Assembly: GCF_014650595.1 (NCBI RefSeq)
Contig: NZ_BMVG01000001.1
Coordinates: 620,001 to 684,000, forward strand
Length of the DNA: 64,000 nucleotides
From: Streptomyces alanosinicus
GTDB lineage: Bacteria; Actinomycetota; Actinomycetes; Streptomycetales; Streptomycetaceae
Direction: 5' to 3'
Part shown: positions 45,355-52,729 of the stretch, piece after piece
Position numbering within the stretch: position 1 is the stretch's first letter
Layout of the letters: each line of letters starts with the position of its first letter
Translations under genes and position numbers: made by a program
Notes under the pieces: model-generated
What the model was told of the DNA's origin: nothing
Databases searched by the model: none
The model's input: only the letters and a program-made list of their open reading frames with translations

Positions 45355-45535
45355 AGGTCGCGAGCTGGGGATTTACGTGGCCGGTGAGTAGATCGTCATC
45401 ACTTTCAGAGAAACGGACAATTCACCCTCTCGATCAATTGGCTCGCTCGCCGGGAGTAAACGTGCCCCCTGGCCCTGGTCGGGTCTTCTCCACCTAGCAC
45501 GCTAGTACGGCGACCCGCTGCGCTGCTTGCTTCGG
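45355..45535 (-). promoter_or_regulatory. leader of CRISPR array 2
   Basis: More A/T-rich than its surroundings. It shares AGGNCGNGANCTGGG at the repeat edge and GAAACGGACA at +56 with the array 1 leader, followed by TTCACCC-like sequence. The rest differs between the two, so these blocks are probably the functional parts. Confidence 0.65.
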
Positions 45536-46441
45536 TCACACTGCCAACCCGCCGATCAGAATTTCCAAGGCGCGCCACGGCTCGTCTACCGGAACGGTGC
45601 CGTCCTGCACCATCCGGTCGATGGCCGCCCGCATCGCAGCCGCCGTCTCCACCGGCACGTCCCGCACCCCGAACACCGTCTCCAGCGGCGCCGTCCCCGC
45701 CCGACTGGGCTCCCCGGAGACCGCGTCGAACCAACCCTCGGCCAGTTCACCCAGGTGCCGCTCGAACACGGTGAGGATCACGCCGAGCGCGGTCGCGCTG
45801 TTGCCGATCTTGTACGCGGCCCGTGAGGTCTCCAGTGCATCGAGTACCGGCTCGTACTGTTCCAGACCGGCCACCCACCGCTGGTCGGCTGCAGCCGTCG
45901 AGCGTGCGGCATCGAACGCGGCCTCCGCACGCTGCAACTCATCGGGCAGAAACACAAGCTGCACACTGGCGAAGTCGAGGTTGTCTTCGCCGAGGCTGGC
46001 GACATCCACCTTCTCCAGCAGGTCCAGGCTCTTGTCGTCCAGTCCCGTGTACTGGCGCCACTCCACCGACTCCAGTTCGTCGTACAGCTCCTTCAGGATC
46101 GCCGGGTCGTCCTGCCCGACGATGGCGTTGTGGGACAGCTGGAGCGCGATCTGCCGCTGGCGGGGCAACGGCTCATCTATCTGCATCCACCAGATCTGGG
46201 GCAGGCCGGCCTCGATGGCCGCGAGCGTGCGGTGGTTGCCGGACAGCACGATCAGCCGTCCATTGCCGGCGTCGTTCCACACCAACGGGGTCGAGGTCAG
46301 GTGTCCGTCCCGCTTGATGTTCGCCACCAGTTGGCGGAACTGCTCGTGCGGCAGGTAGCGCGCGTTGACGTCCAGCAGCGTCAGCGTGCGCGGGTCGCCC
46401 TGCACCATCTGCGGCGGGGCAAGCTGGCTGGTCTTGCCCAT
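45536..46441 (-). CDS. ParB/sulfiredoxin-fold nuclease-like protein
   Basis: 301 residues from ATG at 46441. The N-terminal half is a ParB-like domain: TLTLLDVNARYLPHEQFRQL, VANIKRDGHLTSTPLVWNDA, and the GNHR motif in IVLSGNHRTLAAIEAG. The C-terminal half is helical (LAELYDE-like, DELQRAEAAFDAARST). No partition ATPase is nearby. It follows the methylase-like gene by 2 bp; this ParB-like plus methylase pairing occurs in actinophages and integrative elements. Likely a DNA-binding or nicking component rather than a chromosome-partition ParB. Confidence 0.8.
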   Translation of the reverse strand: MGKTSQLAPPQMVQGDPRTLTLLDVNARYLPHEQFRQLVANIKRDGHLTSTPLVWNDAGNGRLIVLSGNHRTLAAIEAGLPQIWWMQIDEPLPRQRQIALQLSHNAIVGQDDPAILKELYDELESVEWRQYTGLDDKSLDLLEKVDVASLGEDNLDFASVQLVFLPDELQRAEAAFDAARSTAAADQRWVAGLEQYEPVLDALETSRAAYKIGNSATALGVILTVFERHLGELAEGWFDAVSGEPSRAGTAPLETVFGVRDVPVETAAAMRAAIDRMVQDGTVPVDEPWRALEILIGGLAV

Positions 46442-46443
46442 GG

Positions 46444-47700
46444 TCAGACTCCCGTCTGTTTCGTCGTGGTCCGGGCGCCCCACCGCTTCGCCCACGTCTG
46501 AAGGGCGTCGGCGAGCGTGTGCCCGCCCATGGCCCCCTGGTACTGGAGCTGGTACTTCCAGCCGTCCTCGTTCGACGGGCCGCGTTTGGTCAGCCTCAGC
46601 AGCCCGCGGTACTTCATCGAGACCGGGTTGTTGCTGAACGCCGTCGTCGACACCGCCCTGATCCGGCGCGAGAACGCCCGCTGGCACAGCAGCTGCGCCT
46701 CGGAGCTGGTGGCCGCGAGCACGATCAGCTTCGACAGCCGCGGGTAGTCCGTCGGCGCGACCGCGAAGTCGGACAGCAGATAGGCCTCGTCCGGGGTGTA
46801 GCTGCTCGGGGCCATCGCGAAGACGCCGAGGATCTTGCCCTTGCCGTCCTTGACCGCGACGGCAAGGTTCGCGGCGCCGGGCGCGATCCGCGGGTTGAGG
46901 TAGCGGGAGCGCAGCGCGTTGAACTGGCCCGGCTTGAGGAGGGCGAGCGTCAGCGGCCCGACCAACTCGTCTCCTGCGCGCAGGCGCGGAGCCTTGACCG
47001 GTTCGATCGGCTGGCGGGGAGCGACGATCCGCGTCCGCGCGACCGAGGCGTACACGTAGAAGGGAGCGGCGCGCGGGGTCGCCTTGATCACGCCGCGCAG
47101 GTAGGGGTGCAGCTCGGGCACATCGTGGTTGGAGGCGGTCAGCCAGTACGGCCGGTCCGTGATCGCACCGAGGACACCGACCACGTCGGCGTCGGACAGC
47201 GGCTCGTACTCGGGGGCGTCCCAGTCGAAGTGGGTGTTCAGCGGCTCGTACAGCTTCTCGTAACCGTTGCTGTAGAACGGAGGAAAGCTGCACACCGGGG
47301 CGTCGCGGGGCACCTTCTGCAGCCAGGAACGCACGTCTTCCACCTCGTAGGAGGCGAGCGCCACGTCCGTTCGGGACAGCCGGTCGACGGTCTCGGCGTG
47401 CTTGGCCTTCCACTGGTCCCGGTACGAGCGCACGACCCGTTCGTGCCAGAGCCCGTCGCGGCCGACGCTCGCCAGGAACCGGGTGCCGAGCATCATCGTC
47501 GCCACCGTGCCCACGCCGTCGTCCAACGAGTCGGCAAGCCAGTGGAGTTCGTTCCGGCTTTCGTCGCGCAGGCGGAGTCGGGCGAGGTCCTGAGCCGGTG
47601 GCGAGCCGACCAGAACAAGGCCCGCCAGGAATGGTCCGGCGTCAAAGCCTGGGTCGAGTCGGACCGAGTCTTCACCCTTGAGAACGGCGAACCGCTCCAC
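46444..47700 (-). CDS. phage-type putative antirestriction adenine methyltransferase
   Basis: Up to 418 residues; the start is uncertain because the first 38 codons (47700-47587) are antisense to the integrase remnant. The body matches the actinophage family usually called antirestriction adenine methyltransferase: NELHWLADSLDDGVGTVATM, ASVGRDGLWHERVVRSYRDQ, the PPF-type motif VCSFPPFYSNGYEKLYEPLN (resembling motif IV of adenine methylases), RPYWLTASNHDVPELHPYL, and YLLSDFAVAPTDYPRLSKLI. It probably protects element DNA from host restriction. Coupled to the ParB-like gene. Confidence 0.75.
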   Translation of the reverse strand: MERFAVLKGEDSVRLDPGFDAGPFLAGLVLVGSPPAQDLARLRLRDESRNELHWLADSLDDGVGTVATMMLGTRFLASVGRDGLWHERVVRSYRDQWKAKHAETVDRLSRTDVALASYEVEDVRSWLQKVPRDAPVCSFPPFYSNGYEKLYEPLNTHFDWDAPEYEPLSDADVVGVLGAITDRPYWLTASNHDVPELHPYLRGVIKATPRAAPFYVYASVARTRIVAPRQPIEPVKAPRLRAGDELVGPLTLALLKPGQFNALRSRYLNPRIAPGAANLAVAVKDGKGKILGVFAMAPSSYTPDEAYLLSDFAVAPTDYPRLSKLIVLAATSSEAQLLCQRAFSRRIRAVSTTAFSNNPVSMKYRGLLRLTKRGPSNEDGWKYQLQYQGAMGGHTLADALQTWAKRWGARTTTKQTGV

Positions 47701-48348
47701 CCCGACTGGGTGAGCCGACGCTTCAAGCGGCTCGTCGAGCTGTCCGGCCTACCCCCTGTCCGGCTTCATGATCTCCGGCATATCTCGGCCAGTCTGTCAC
47801 TGCTCCAGGGCAACGACATCAAGGTGGTGCAAGAGCGGCTCGGGCACAGCTCGCGCCAGATCACCTCCGACACCTACACCAGCGTCCTGCCCGAACTCGC
47901 CCGACGCGAGGCCGAGTCCATGACGTCGGTCATCCCGCGCAGTGTCGACTACGACGTGCTCCGGCCCCTCGCCCTCCCCCAGAGACTGTTCAGCGACGGG
48001 ATGGCCGTCGTCTACGCCGACGCCACGCGCCATCGCGACGGCGTCTGGAGCGTCAGCGTGAAGGGGCGGCGCAACGGCCGCCTGCTGGGCAAGATCAAAA
48101 CGGTTACCGGCAGCCAGGAGAACGTGACGCTGGCCGTGATCCAGTGGGTACGCGACCACTGCAAGGAGGCCGGTCTCAGGATCCTGTCGGCGGACAAGAT
48201 CACCGCTCCCCTCGCAGAACCCGGGAAACGGCAGCCCCTTGCCCGCTTCGTCATCGACGGCGAGCCCGAGGTGGGTCTCGAAAGCCTGGCTCGGGTTCTG
48301 CTCGAAGGTAGCGACGAAGACCGGGATCCTGCGGCGAAGGCCGCCTAA
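47584..48348 (+). pseudogene. tyrosine integrase, C-terminal remnant
   Basis: Homology begins abruptly at LSRWRADQNKARQEWSG, continues with FTLENGEPLHPDWVSRRFKR, then the catalytic boxes LPPVRLHDLRHISASLSLL (His-x-x-Arg), VQERLGHSSRQITSDTYTSV (His and nucleophile Tyr). The N-terminal arm-binding and core-binding domains and the first catalytic Arg are gone; the upstream DNA is instead the antisense of the methylase gene. After the Tyr region comes an unusual extension of about 130 residues (VWSVSVKGRRNGRLLGKIKT). It ends 118 bp from the attachment repeat, as expected for int. Inactive. Confidence 0.85.
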
Positions 48349-48465
48349 GCCCCTTGAGGGGCCCAGCTGGCGTCCTCCGGGCCCCTGTAGGGCCCCTGGA
48401 TCTTGATCTGAGCAGGTGAGCAATGGCCGCCGCTTCGGCGTGGCGGCCACCGCTCGCCCGTTCTG

Positions 48466-48522
48466 ACAGGTCAGATCGTTTCTGCACCAGTGGTGCGTGG
48501 TGGGGCGGGTGGGACTCGAACC
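48466..48522. repeat. right island junction (att copy overlapping the intact tRNA)
   Basis: Partner of 28655-28711. 52 bases are identical, then one mismatch and four matches. The repeat covers the T-arm to CCA end of the CAU tRNA plus 33 bases beyond it. Here the tRNA is complete, so this end restored or kept the functional gene. Confidence 0.9.
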
Positions 48523-48574
48523 CACGGCCGACGGATTATGAGTCCGCTGCTCTAACCGGCTGAGCTACCGCCCC
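48498..48574 (-). tRNA. tRNA with CAU anticodon (Met elongator or Ile2)
   Basis: 74 nt plus encoded CCA (48498-48500). The acceptor stem GGGGCGG pairs with CCGCCCC; D-loop AGCTCAGCCGGTTAGAGC; anticodon loop CTCATAA; T-arm GTGGGTTCGAGTCCCAC. CAU is read as Met or, when the C is converted to lysidine, as Ile (AUA). I cannot separate these by eye. This is the integration site of the CRISPR island. Confidence 0.93.
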
Positions 48575-48721
48575 ATAGCGGCGTGTCGCGTACATGTGTG
48601 CGCGCCGTCTGCCGCAGCATAGCCGCTCATACGATCTCCTGCTTCGGATGGTCGGCATCTGCGCTGCTCATGACCTTGAGGACAGCGACGCAGGGCGCGG
48701 CGGTTCCCGCGGGCATGAAAA

Positions 48722-48740
48722 AGGACCCCCAAGGGGTCCT
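48722..48740 (-). terminator. intrinsic terminator after the tRNA-Asn pair
   Basis: Hairpin arms AGGACCCC and GGGGTCCT (8 bp, 3-nt loop); on the minus strand a run of T follows (AAAAA on the plus strand at 48718-48722). It lies 12 bp downstream of the second tRNA-Asn in transcription order. Confidence 0.85.
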
Positions 48741-48751
48741 CGTTCACCGCG

Positions 48752-48824
48752 CTCCCCCGACTGGACTCGAACCAGTAACCTGCCGGTTAACAGCCGGCTG
48801 CTCTGCCAATTGAGCTACGGAGGA
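48752..48824 (-). tRNA. tRNA-Asn (GTT), distal copy
   Basis: 73 nt. The cloverleaf has acceptor TCCTCCG/CGGGGGA (with one non-canonical pair), D-arm AGCTCAATTGGCAGAGC, anticodon loop CTGTTAA (GTT), and T-arm ACTGGTTCGAGTCCAGT. No CCA encoded. Identical to the copy at 48831, 6 bp away; probably one transcript. Confidence 0.95.
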
Positions 48825-48830
48825 CCGAAG

Positions 48831-48903
48831 CTCCCCCGACTGGACTCGAACCAGTAACCTGCCGGTTAACAGCCGGCTGCTCTGCCAATTGAGCTACGGA
48901 GGA
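48831..48903 (-). tRNA. tRNA-Asn (GTT), proximal copy
   Basis: 73 nt, base-for-base identical to 48752-48824. Recent tandem duplication or gene conversion keeps them the same. First of the pair in transcription order. Confidence 0.95.
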
Positions 48904-49061
48904 TCGCCTCGTTGCATCGAACGTACCTACCTGGGTATTCGCCAGGGGGCGGGCGCTCGCTGCGACACATACATTAGCGCAAGCAGGGGGGTGCTCCGCC
49001 AATCGGTATCCCCCGGCCCCGACGCCGCACCAGAGACCTACGCAAGGGAAGGGTGGCCGCC

Positions 49062-49367
49062 ATGCGCTACCGGCTCACATTCGTCGCCGGACTGGCTCTC
49101 GGTTACGTACTCGGCACGCGGGCCGGACGCGAGCGCTACGAGCAGCTGAAGAAGTCCGCCCGGCGGATCGCGCAGAACCCCGCCGTGCGCAACACGGCCG
49201 AGAGCGCCGCCCAGCAGGGCCGCCAGTACGCCGGCAAGGCCTTCCACACGGTCAGCGACAGGGTGGGGGACCGGGTTCCCGAGACCGTGGCCCAGCGGGT
49301 GCGATCACTGCGCGAGCGGAACCTGAACGGCACCCCCGACGACGACTGGGGCACGAGCAACACGTAG
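49062..49367 (+). CDS. YtxH-like small membrane-anchored protein
   Basis: 101 residues from ATG 49062 (GGAAGGG upstream); a GTG at 49053 is an alternative. Begins MRYRLTFVAGLALGYVLGTR, a short N-terminal hydrophobic anchor with the glycine pattern of YtxH proteins, then AGRERYEQLKKSARRIAQNP and a long amphipathic helix (SAAQQGRQYAGKAFHTVSDR). The tail is acidic and polar. Common in Streptomyces near this locus; function unknown, possibly envelope stress. Confidence 0.8.
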   Translation: MRYRLTFVAGLALGYVLGTRAGRERYEQLKKSARRIAQNPAVRNTAESAAQQGRQYAGKAFHTVSDRVGDRVPETVAQRVRSLRERNLNGTPDDDWGTSNT

Positions 49368-49414
49368 CCGCGCCGCGGACGAACCAGTCGCAGGAATGCT
49401 GCAATATTCTCCGT

Positions 49415-50854
49415 ATGGGGATAGTCGCCGGGCTGGACAGCTCACCGGACTTCACACGCATCGTGGTCTGCGACACGGACACCGGTGCCGTACTACGGCA
49501 GGGGTACGCCCCGCACCCGGCAGAGGGTCGTCCGAGCGACATAGACCCGCAGGCCTGGCTGCTGTCCCTCGGCGAGGCCGCCGGGGGCGGCCTGCTGGAG
49601 GGCGTGCAGGCCATCGGCGTGTCGGCCCAGCAGAACGCCCTCGTCCCGCTGGACGCCCAGGGCAACACCGTGCGCCCGGCGCTGGTCGGCGGCGACAAGC
49701 GGGCGCAGGTCGCCGCGGCGGACCTCATCGACGCGCTCGGCGGCCGGGAGGCCTGGGCGCAGGCGGTCGGCTGTGTGCCGCAGGCCGCCCAGCCCGTCAC
49801 CAAGCTGCGCTGGCTCGCGAAGAGCGAGCCGGAGAACGCCCGCCGGACGGCCGTACTGCTCCAGGCGCACGACTGGCTGGTCTGGCAGCTGCTCGGGCGG
49901 CCCGTGCGCAGGACCACCGATCGCGGCGGGGCGTCCGGCACCGGGTACTGGTCGGCCGCCACCGGCGGCTACCGGCCCGACCTGGTCGAGCTGGCCCTCG
50001 GCCATCAGGCGATGCTGCCGGAGGTGATCGGCCCCTCGGACGCGGCCGGTACGACGCCGGAGGGGCTGCTGATCTCGGCGGGGACCGGGGAGACCATGGC
50101 GGCCGCGTTCGGGCTCGGGATCGGGCTGGGGGACGCCGTCGTATCGCTGGGGGCGTCGGGGTCCGTGATGGCCGTGCACCCGGAGGCGCTCGCCGACCAG
50201 TCCGGGATGATCACCTCCCTCGCCGACGCCACCGGAATGCATCTGCCGGTCGTCACCACCCTGAACGCGGTGCGCACCCTGCGCGGCACCGCCGAACTCC
50301 TCGGGCTGCCGGATCTGGAGAGCCTGTCCGAGCTGGCGATGAAGTCCACGCCGGGCGCCCATGGCCTCGTCCTCCTGCCCTATCTGGAAGGCGAACGGAC
50401 GCCGAGCCTTCCGCACACCGCCGGGACCATCGCCGGCCTCAGACGGGAGTCGATGAAGCCCGAGCATCTGGCGCGGGCCGCGTTCGAGGGCATGCTGTGC
50501 GGGCTCGCCGACGCGCTGGACGTGCTGCGCGGGCGGGGCGTGGACGTGCGGCGGATCTTCCTGCTCGGCCCGGCCGCCGAGCTGCCGGCCGTGCAGGCCT
50601 CGGCGCCCTCGCTGTTCGGCACCCAGGTGGTCGTACCGCAGCCCGCGGACTACGCGGCGATCGGCGCGGCCCGGCAGGCGGCCTGGGCGCTGGGCGTGTC
50701 GCAGGGCACGCTCGATCCGCGCACTCCGCCGGTCTGGCGGGGGGCCGCGGCGCAGGTGCTGGAGCCGGGTGACGAGCTGGCCGTGGGGCAGGCGGTGCGC
50801 CAGCAGTTCGTGGCGGTGCGGGAGCAGACCCACCCCGGAGCGTTTCACTCATAA
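49415..50854 (+). CDS. FGGY-family carbohydrate kinase (xylulokinase-like)
   Basis: 479 residues. Two actin-like halves are visible: phosphate loop GIVAGLDSSPDFTRIVVCDT at the N terminus, IGVSAQQNALVPLDAQGNTV, the substrate-side DWLVWQLLGRPVRRTTDRGG followed by ASGTGYWSA, then VVSLGASGSVMAVHPEALAD and the C-terminal LPYLEGERTPSLPHTAG and IFLLGPAAELPAVQ. Family members phosphorylate sugars or polyols with ATP. Similarity is best to xylulokinases, but no pentose pathway gene is adjacent, so substrate is open. Confidence 0.88.
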   Translation: MGIVAGLDSSPDFTRIVVCDTDTGAVLRQGYAPHPAEGRPSDIDPQAWLLSLGEAAGGGLLEGVQAIGVSAQQNALVPLDAQGNTVRPALVGGDKRAQVAAADLIDALGGREAWAQAVGCVPQAAQPVTKLRWLAKSEPENARRTAVLLQAHDWLVWQLLGRPVRRTTDRGGASGTGYWSAATGGYRPDLVELALGHQAMLPEVIGPSDAAGTTPEGLLISAGTGETMAAAFGLGIGLGDAVVSLGASGSVMAVHPEALADQSGMITSLADATGMHLPVVTTLNAVRTLRGTAELLGLPDLESLSELAMKSTPGAHGLVLLPYLEGERTPSLPHTAGTIAGLRRESMKPEHLARAAFEGMLCGLADALDVLRGRGVDVRRIFLLGPAAELPAVQASAPSLFGTQVVVPQPADYAAIGAARQAAWALGVSQGTLDPRTPPVWRGAAAQVLEPGDELAVGQAVRQQFVAVREQTHPGAFHS

Positions 50855-50995
50855 CGCCCATAACACCCAAAAAATCAGGGTCCGCACGCTCCCCCGTCGG
50901 GTTAATCAGTTGAGGTAACACGGGTGGAGTGTTCGACGATAGGGGCCAAGGGCACATCCACCAGCCCCCTGTCGTCGACTCCCGAGAGACGTAGC

Positions 50996-52729
50996 GTGCT
51001 CATACGACTTCTGCGGACCCATCTCAGGCCATACAAGAAACCCATAACCCTTCTGGTGCTGCTGCAGTTCCTGCAGACCTGCGCCACTCTCTACCTGCCC
51101 ACCCTCAACGCGCACATCATCGACAACGGTGTCGTGAAGGGTGACACGGGTTACATCCTCTCCTTCGGCGCCTTGATGGTCGGCATCTCGCTGGCCCAGG
51201 TCGTCTGCAACATCGGAGCCGTCTACTACGGCGCGCGGACCGCTGCCGCGCTCGGCCGGGACGTGCGCGGTGGCATCTTCGACCGCGTGCAGTCCTTCTC
51301 CACGCGTGAGGTGGCTCACTTCGGAGCGCCCTCGCTCATCACGCGTACGACGAACGACGTACAGCAGGTCCAGATGCTGGTCCTGATGACGTTCACGCTG
51401 ATGGTGTCGGCGCCCATCATGTGCGTGGGCGGGATCGTGATGGCGCTCGGCCTGGACGTGCCGCTGTCCGGAGTGCTGGTCGCGGTGGTGCCGGTGCTCG
51501 GCGTCTCCGTGACGCTGATCGTGCGCCGGCTGCGGCCGCTGTTCCGCTCGATGCAGGTCCGGCTGGACACGGTGAACCGGGTGCTGCGCGAGCAGATCAC
51601 CGGCAACCGGGTGATCCGCGCCTTCGTCCGCGACGAGTACGAGCAGGGTCGGTTCGCGAAGGCCAACGGCGATCTGACCGAGATGCAGCTGGCCACCGGC
51701 CGGATGCTCGCGCTGATGTTCCCGATCGTCATGACGGTGGTGAACCTGTCGTCGATCGCGGTGGTGTGGTTCGGTGCCCATCGCATCAACAGCAACCAGA
51801 TGGCGATCGGCGATCTGACCGCGTTCCTCGCCTATCTGATGCAGATCGTCATGTCCGTGATGATGGCCACCTTCATGTTCATGATGGTGCCGCGCGCGGA
51901 GGTGTGTGCCGAGCGCATCCAGGAAGTCCTCGGCACGGATTCCAGCGTGGTCCCGCCGAAGTCGCCGGTCGTCGAGCTGCGCCGGCACGGCCATCTGGAG
52001 ATCCGGGGCGCCGGCTTCCGTTATCCGGGTGCCGAGGAGCCGGTGCTGAAGTCCATCGACCTGGTGGCCCGGCCGGGTGAGACGACCGCCGTGATCGGCT
52101 CCACCGGCAGCGGCAAGTCGACGCTGCTCGGGCTGGTCCCGCGGCTGTTCGACGCCACCGAGGGCGAGGTGCTGGTCGACGGCGTGGACGTCCAGCAGGT
52201 CGAGCCGAAGCTGCTGGCGAAGACGGTCGGGCTGGTGCCGCAGAAGCCCTATCTGTTCGCCGGCACCGTCGCCACCAACCTGCGCTACGGCAATCCCGAC
52301 GCCACCGACGAGGAGCTGTGGCACGCGCTGGAGGTGGCGCAGGCCAAGGACTTCGTGAGCAAGCTGGAGGGCGGCCTGGACGCGCCGATCGCGCAGGGCG
52401 GCACCAATGTCTCCGGCGGCCAGCGCCAGCGTCTGGCCATCGCCCGCGCCCTGGTGCAGCGCCCGGAGATCTATCTCTTCGACGACTCCTTCTCCGCGCT
52501 CGACTACGCCACCGACGCGGCCCTGCGCGGCGCGCTCGCCCGTGAGACGGCCGAGGCGACCGTCGTCATCGTCGCCCAGCGGGTGGCGACCATCCGGGAG
52601 GCGGACCGGATCATCGTGCTGGACGAGGGCCGGGTCGTCGGCACCGGCCGGCACCGGGAGCTGATGGCGGACAACGAGACGTACCGGGAGATCGTGCTCT
52701 CCCAGCTGACGGAAGCGGAGGCCGCCTGA
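50996..52729 (+). CDS. ABC exporter half-transporter (first of a pair)
   Basis: 577 residues from a GTG at 50996 with GAGAGA upstream. Six-helix exporter membrane domain (LVLLQFLQTCATLYLPTLNA, MFPIVMTVVNLSSIAVVWFG) followed by an ATPase domain: Walker A IGSTGSGKSTLLGL, Q-loop VPQKPYLFAG, signature NVSGGQRQRLAIARAL, Walker B IYLFDDSFSALD. The residue after Walker B is Asp, not Glu, and the H-loop is IVAQR without His. This ATPase site is therefore degenerate, typical of the non-catalytic half of heterodimeric exporters. The stop overlaps the next gene's ATG. Confidence 0.92.
   Translation: MLIRLLRTHLRPYKKPITLLVLLQFLQTCATLYLPTLNAHIIDNGVVKGDTGYILSFGALMVGISLAQVVCNIGAVYYGARTAAALGRDVRGGIFDRVQSFSTREVAHFGAPSLITRTTNDVQQVQMLVLMTFTLMVSAPIMCVGGIVMALGLDVPLSGVLVAVVPVLGVSVTLIVRRLRPLFRSMQVRLDTVNRVLREQITGNRVIRAFVRDEYEQGRFAKANGDLTEMQLATGRMLALMFPIVMTVVNLSSIAVVWFGAHRINSNQMAIGDLTAFLAYLMQIVMSVMMATFMFMMVPRAEVCAERIQEVLGTDSSVVPPKSPVVELRRHGHLEIRGAGFRYPGAEEPVLKSIDLVARPGETTAVIGSTGSGKSTLLGLVPRLFDATEGEVLVDGVDVQQVEPKLLAKTVGLVPQKPYLFAGTVATNLRYGNPDATDEELWHALEVAQAKDFVSKLEGGLDAPIAQGGTNVSGGQRQRLAIARALVQRPEIYLFDDSFSALDYATDAALRGALARETAEATVVIVAQRVATIREADRIIVLDEGRVVGTGRHRELMADNETYREIVLSQLTEAEAA

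Larger units (their letters stand above)
28655..48522. mobile_element. tRNA-integrated genomic island carrying type I-E CRISPR-Cas
   Basis: About 19.8 kb between two direct repeats of the CAU tRNA 3' end. The intact tRNA is at the right end. The adjacent gene is the C-terminal part of a tyrosine recombinase, as expected for an element whose int gene lies next to its attachment site. Cargo: vestigial CRISPR array, NB-ARC operon, complete I-E cas operon with two arrays, and a ParB-like/antirestriction methylase pair of phage type. No transfer, replication or structural genes are visible, and the integrase is truncated, so the element is probably immobile now unless helped in trans. Confidence 0.85.

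Noticed and set aside
45536..47413. Apparent single minus-strand frame covering the methylase and ParB-like genes
   Set aside because: Its first half reads the methylase gene out of frame (Arg-rich product); the ParB-like gene has its own ATG at 46441 and the methylase is in another frame.
46519..47583. Plus-strand open frame fused to the integrase remnant
   Set aside because: It is the antisense of the methylase gene; only the part after about 47584 shows recombinase homology.
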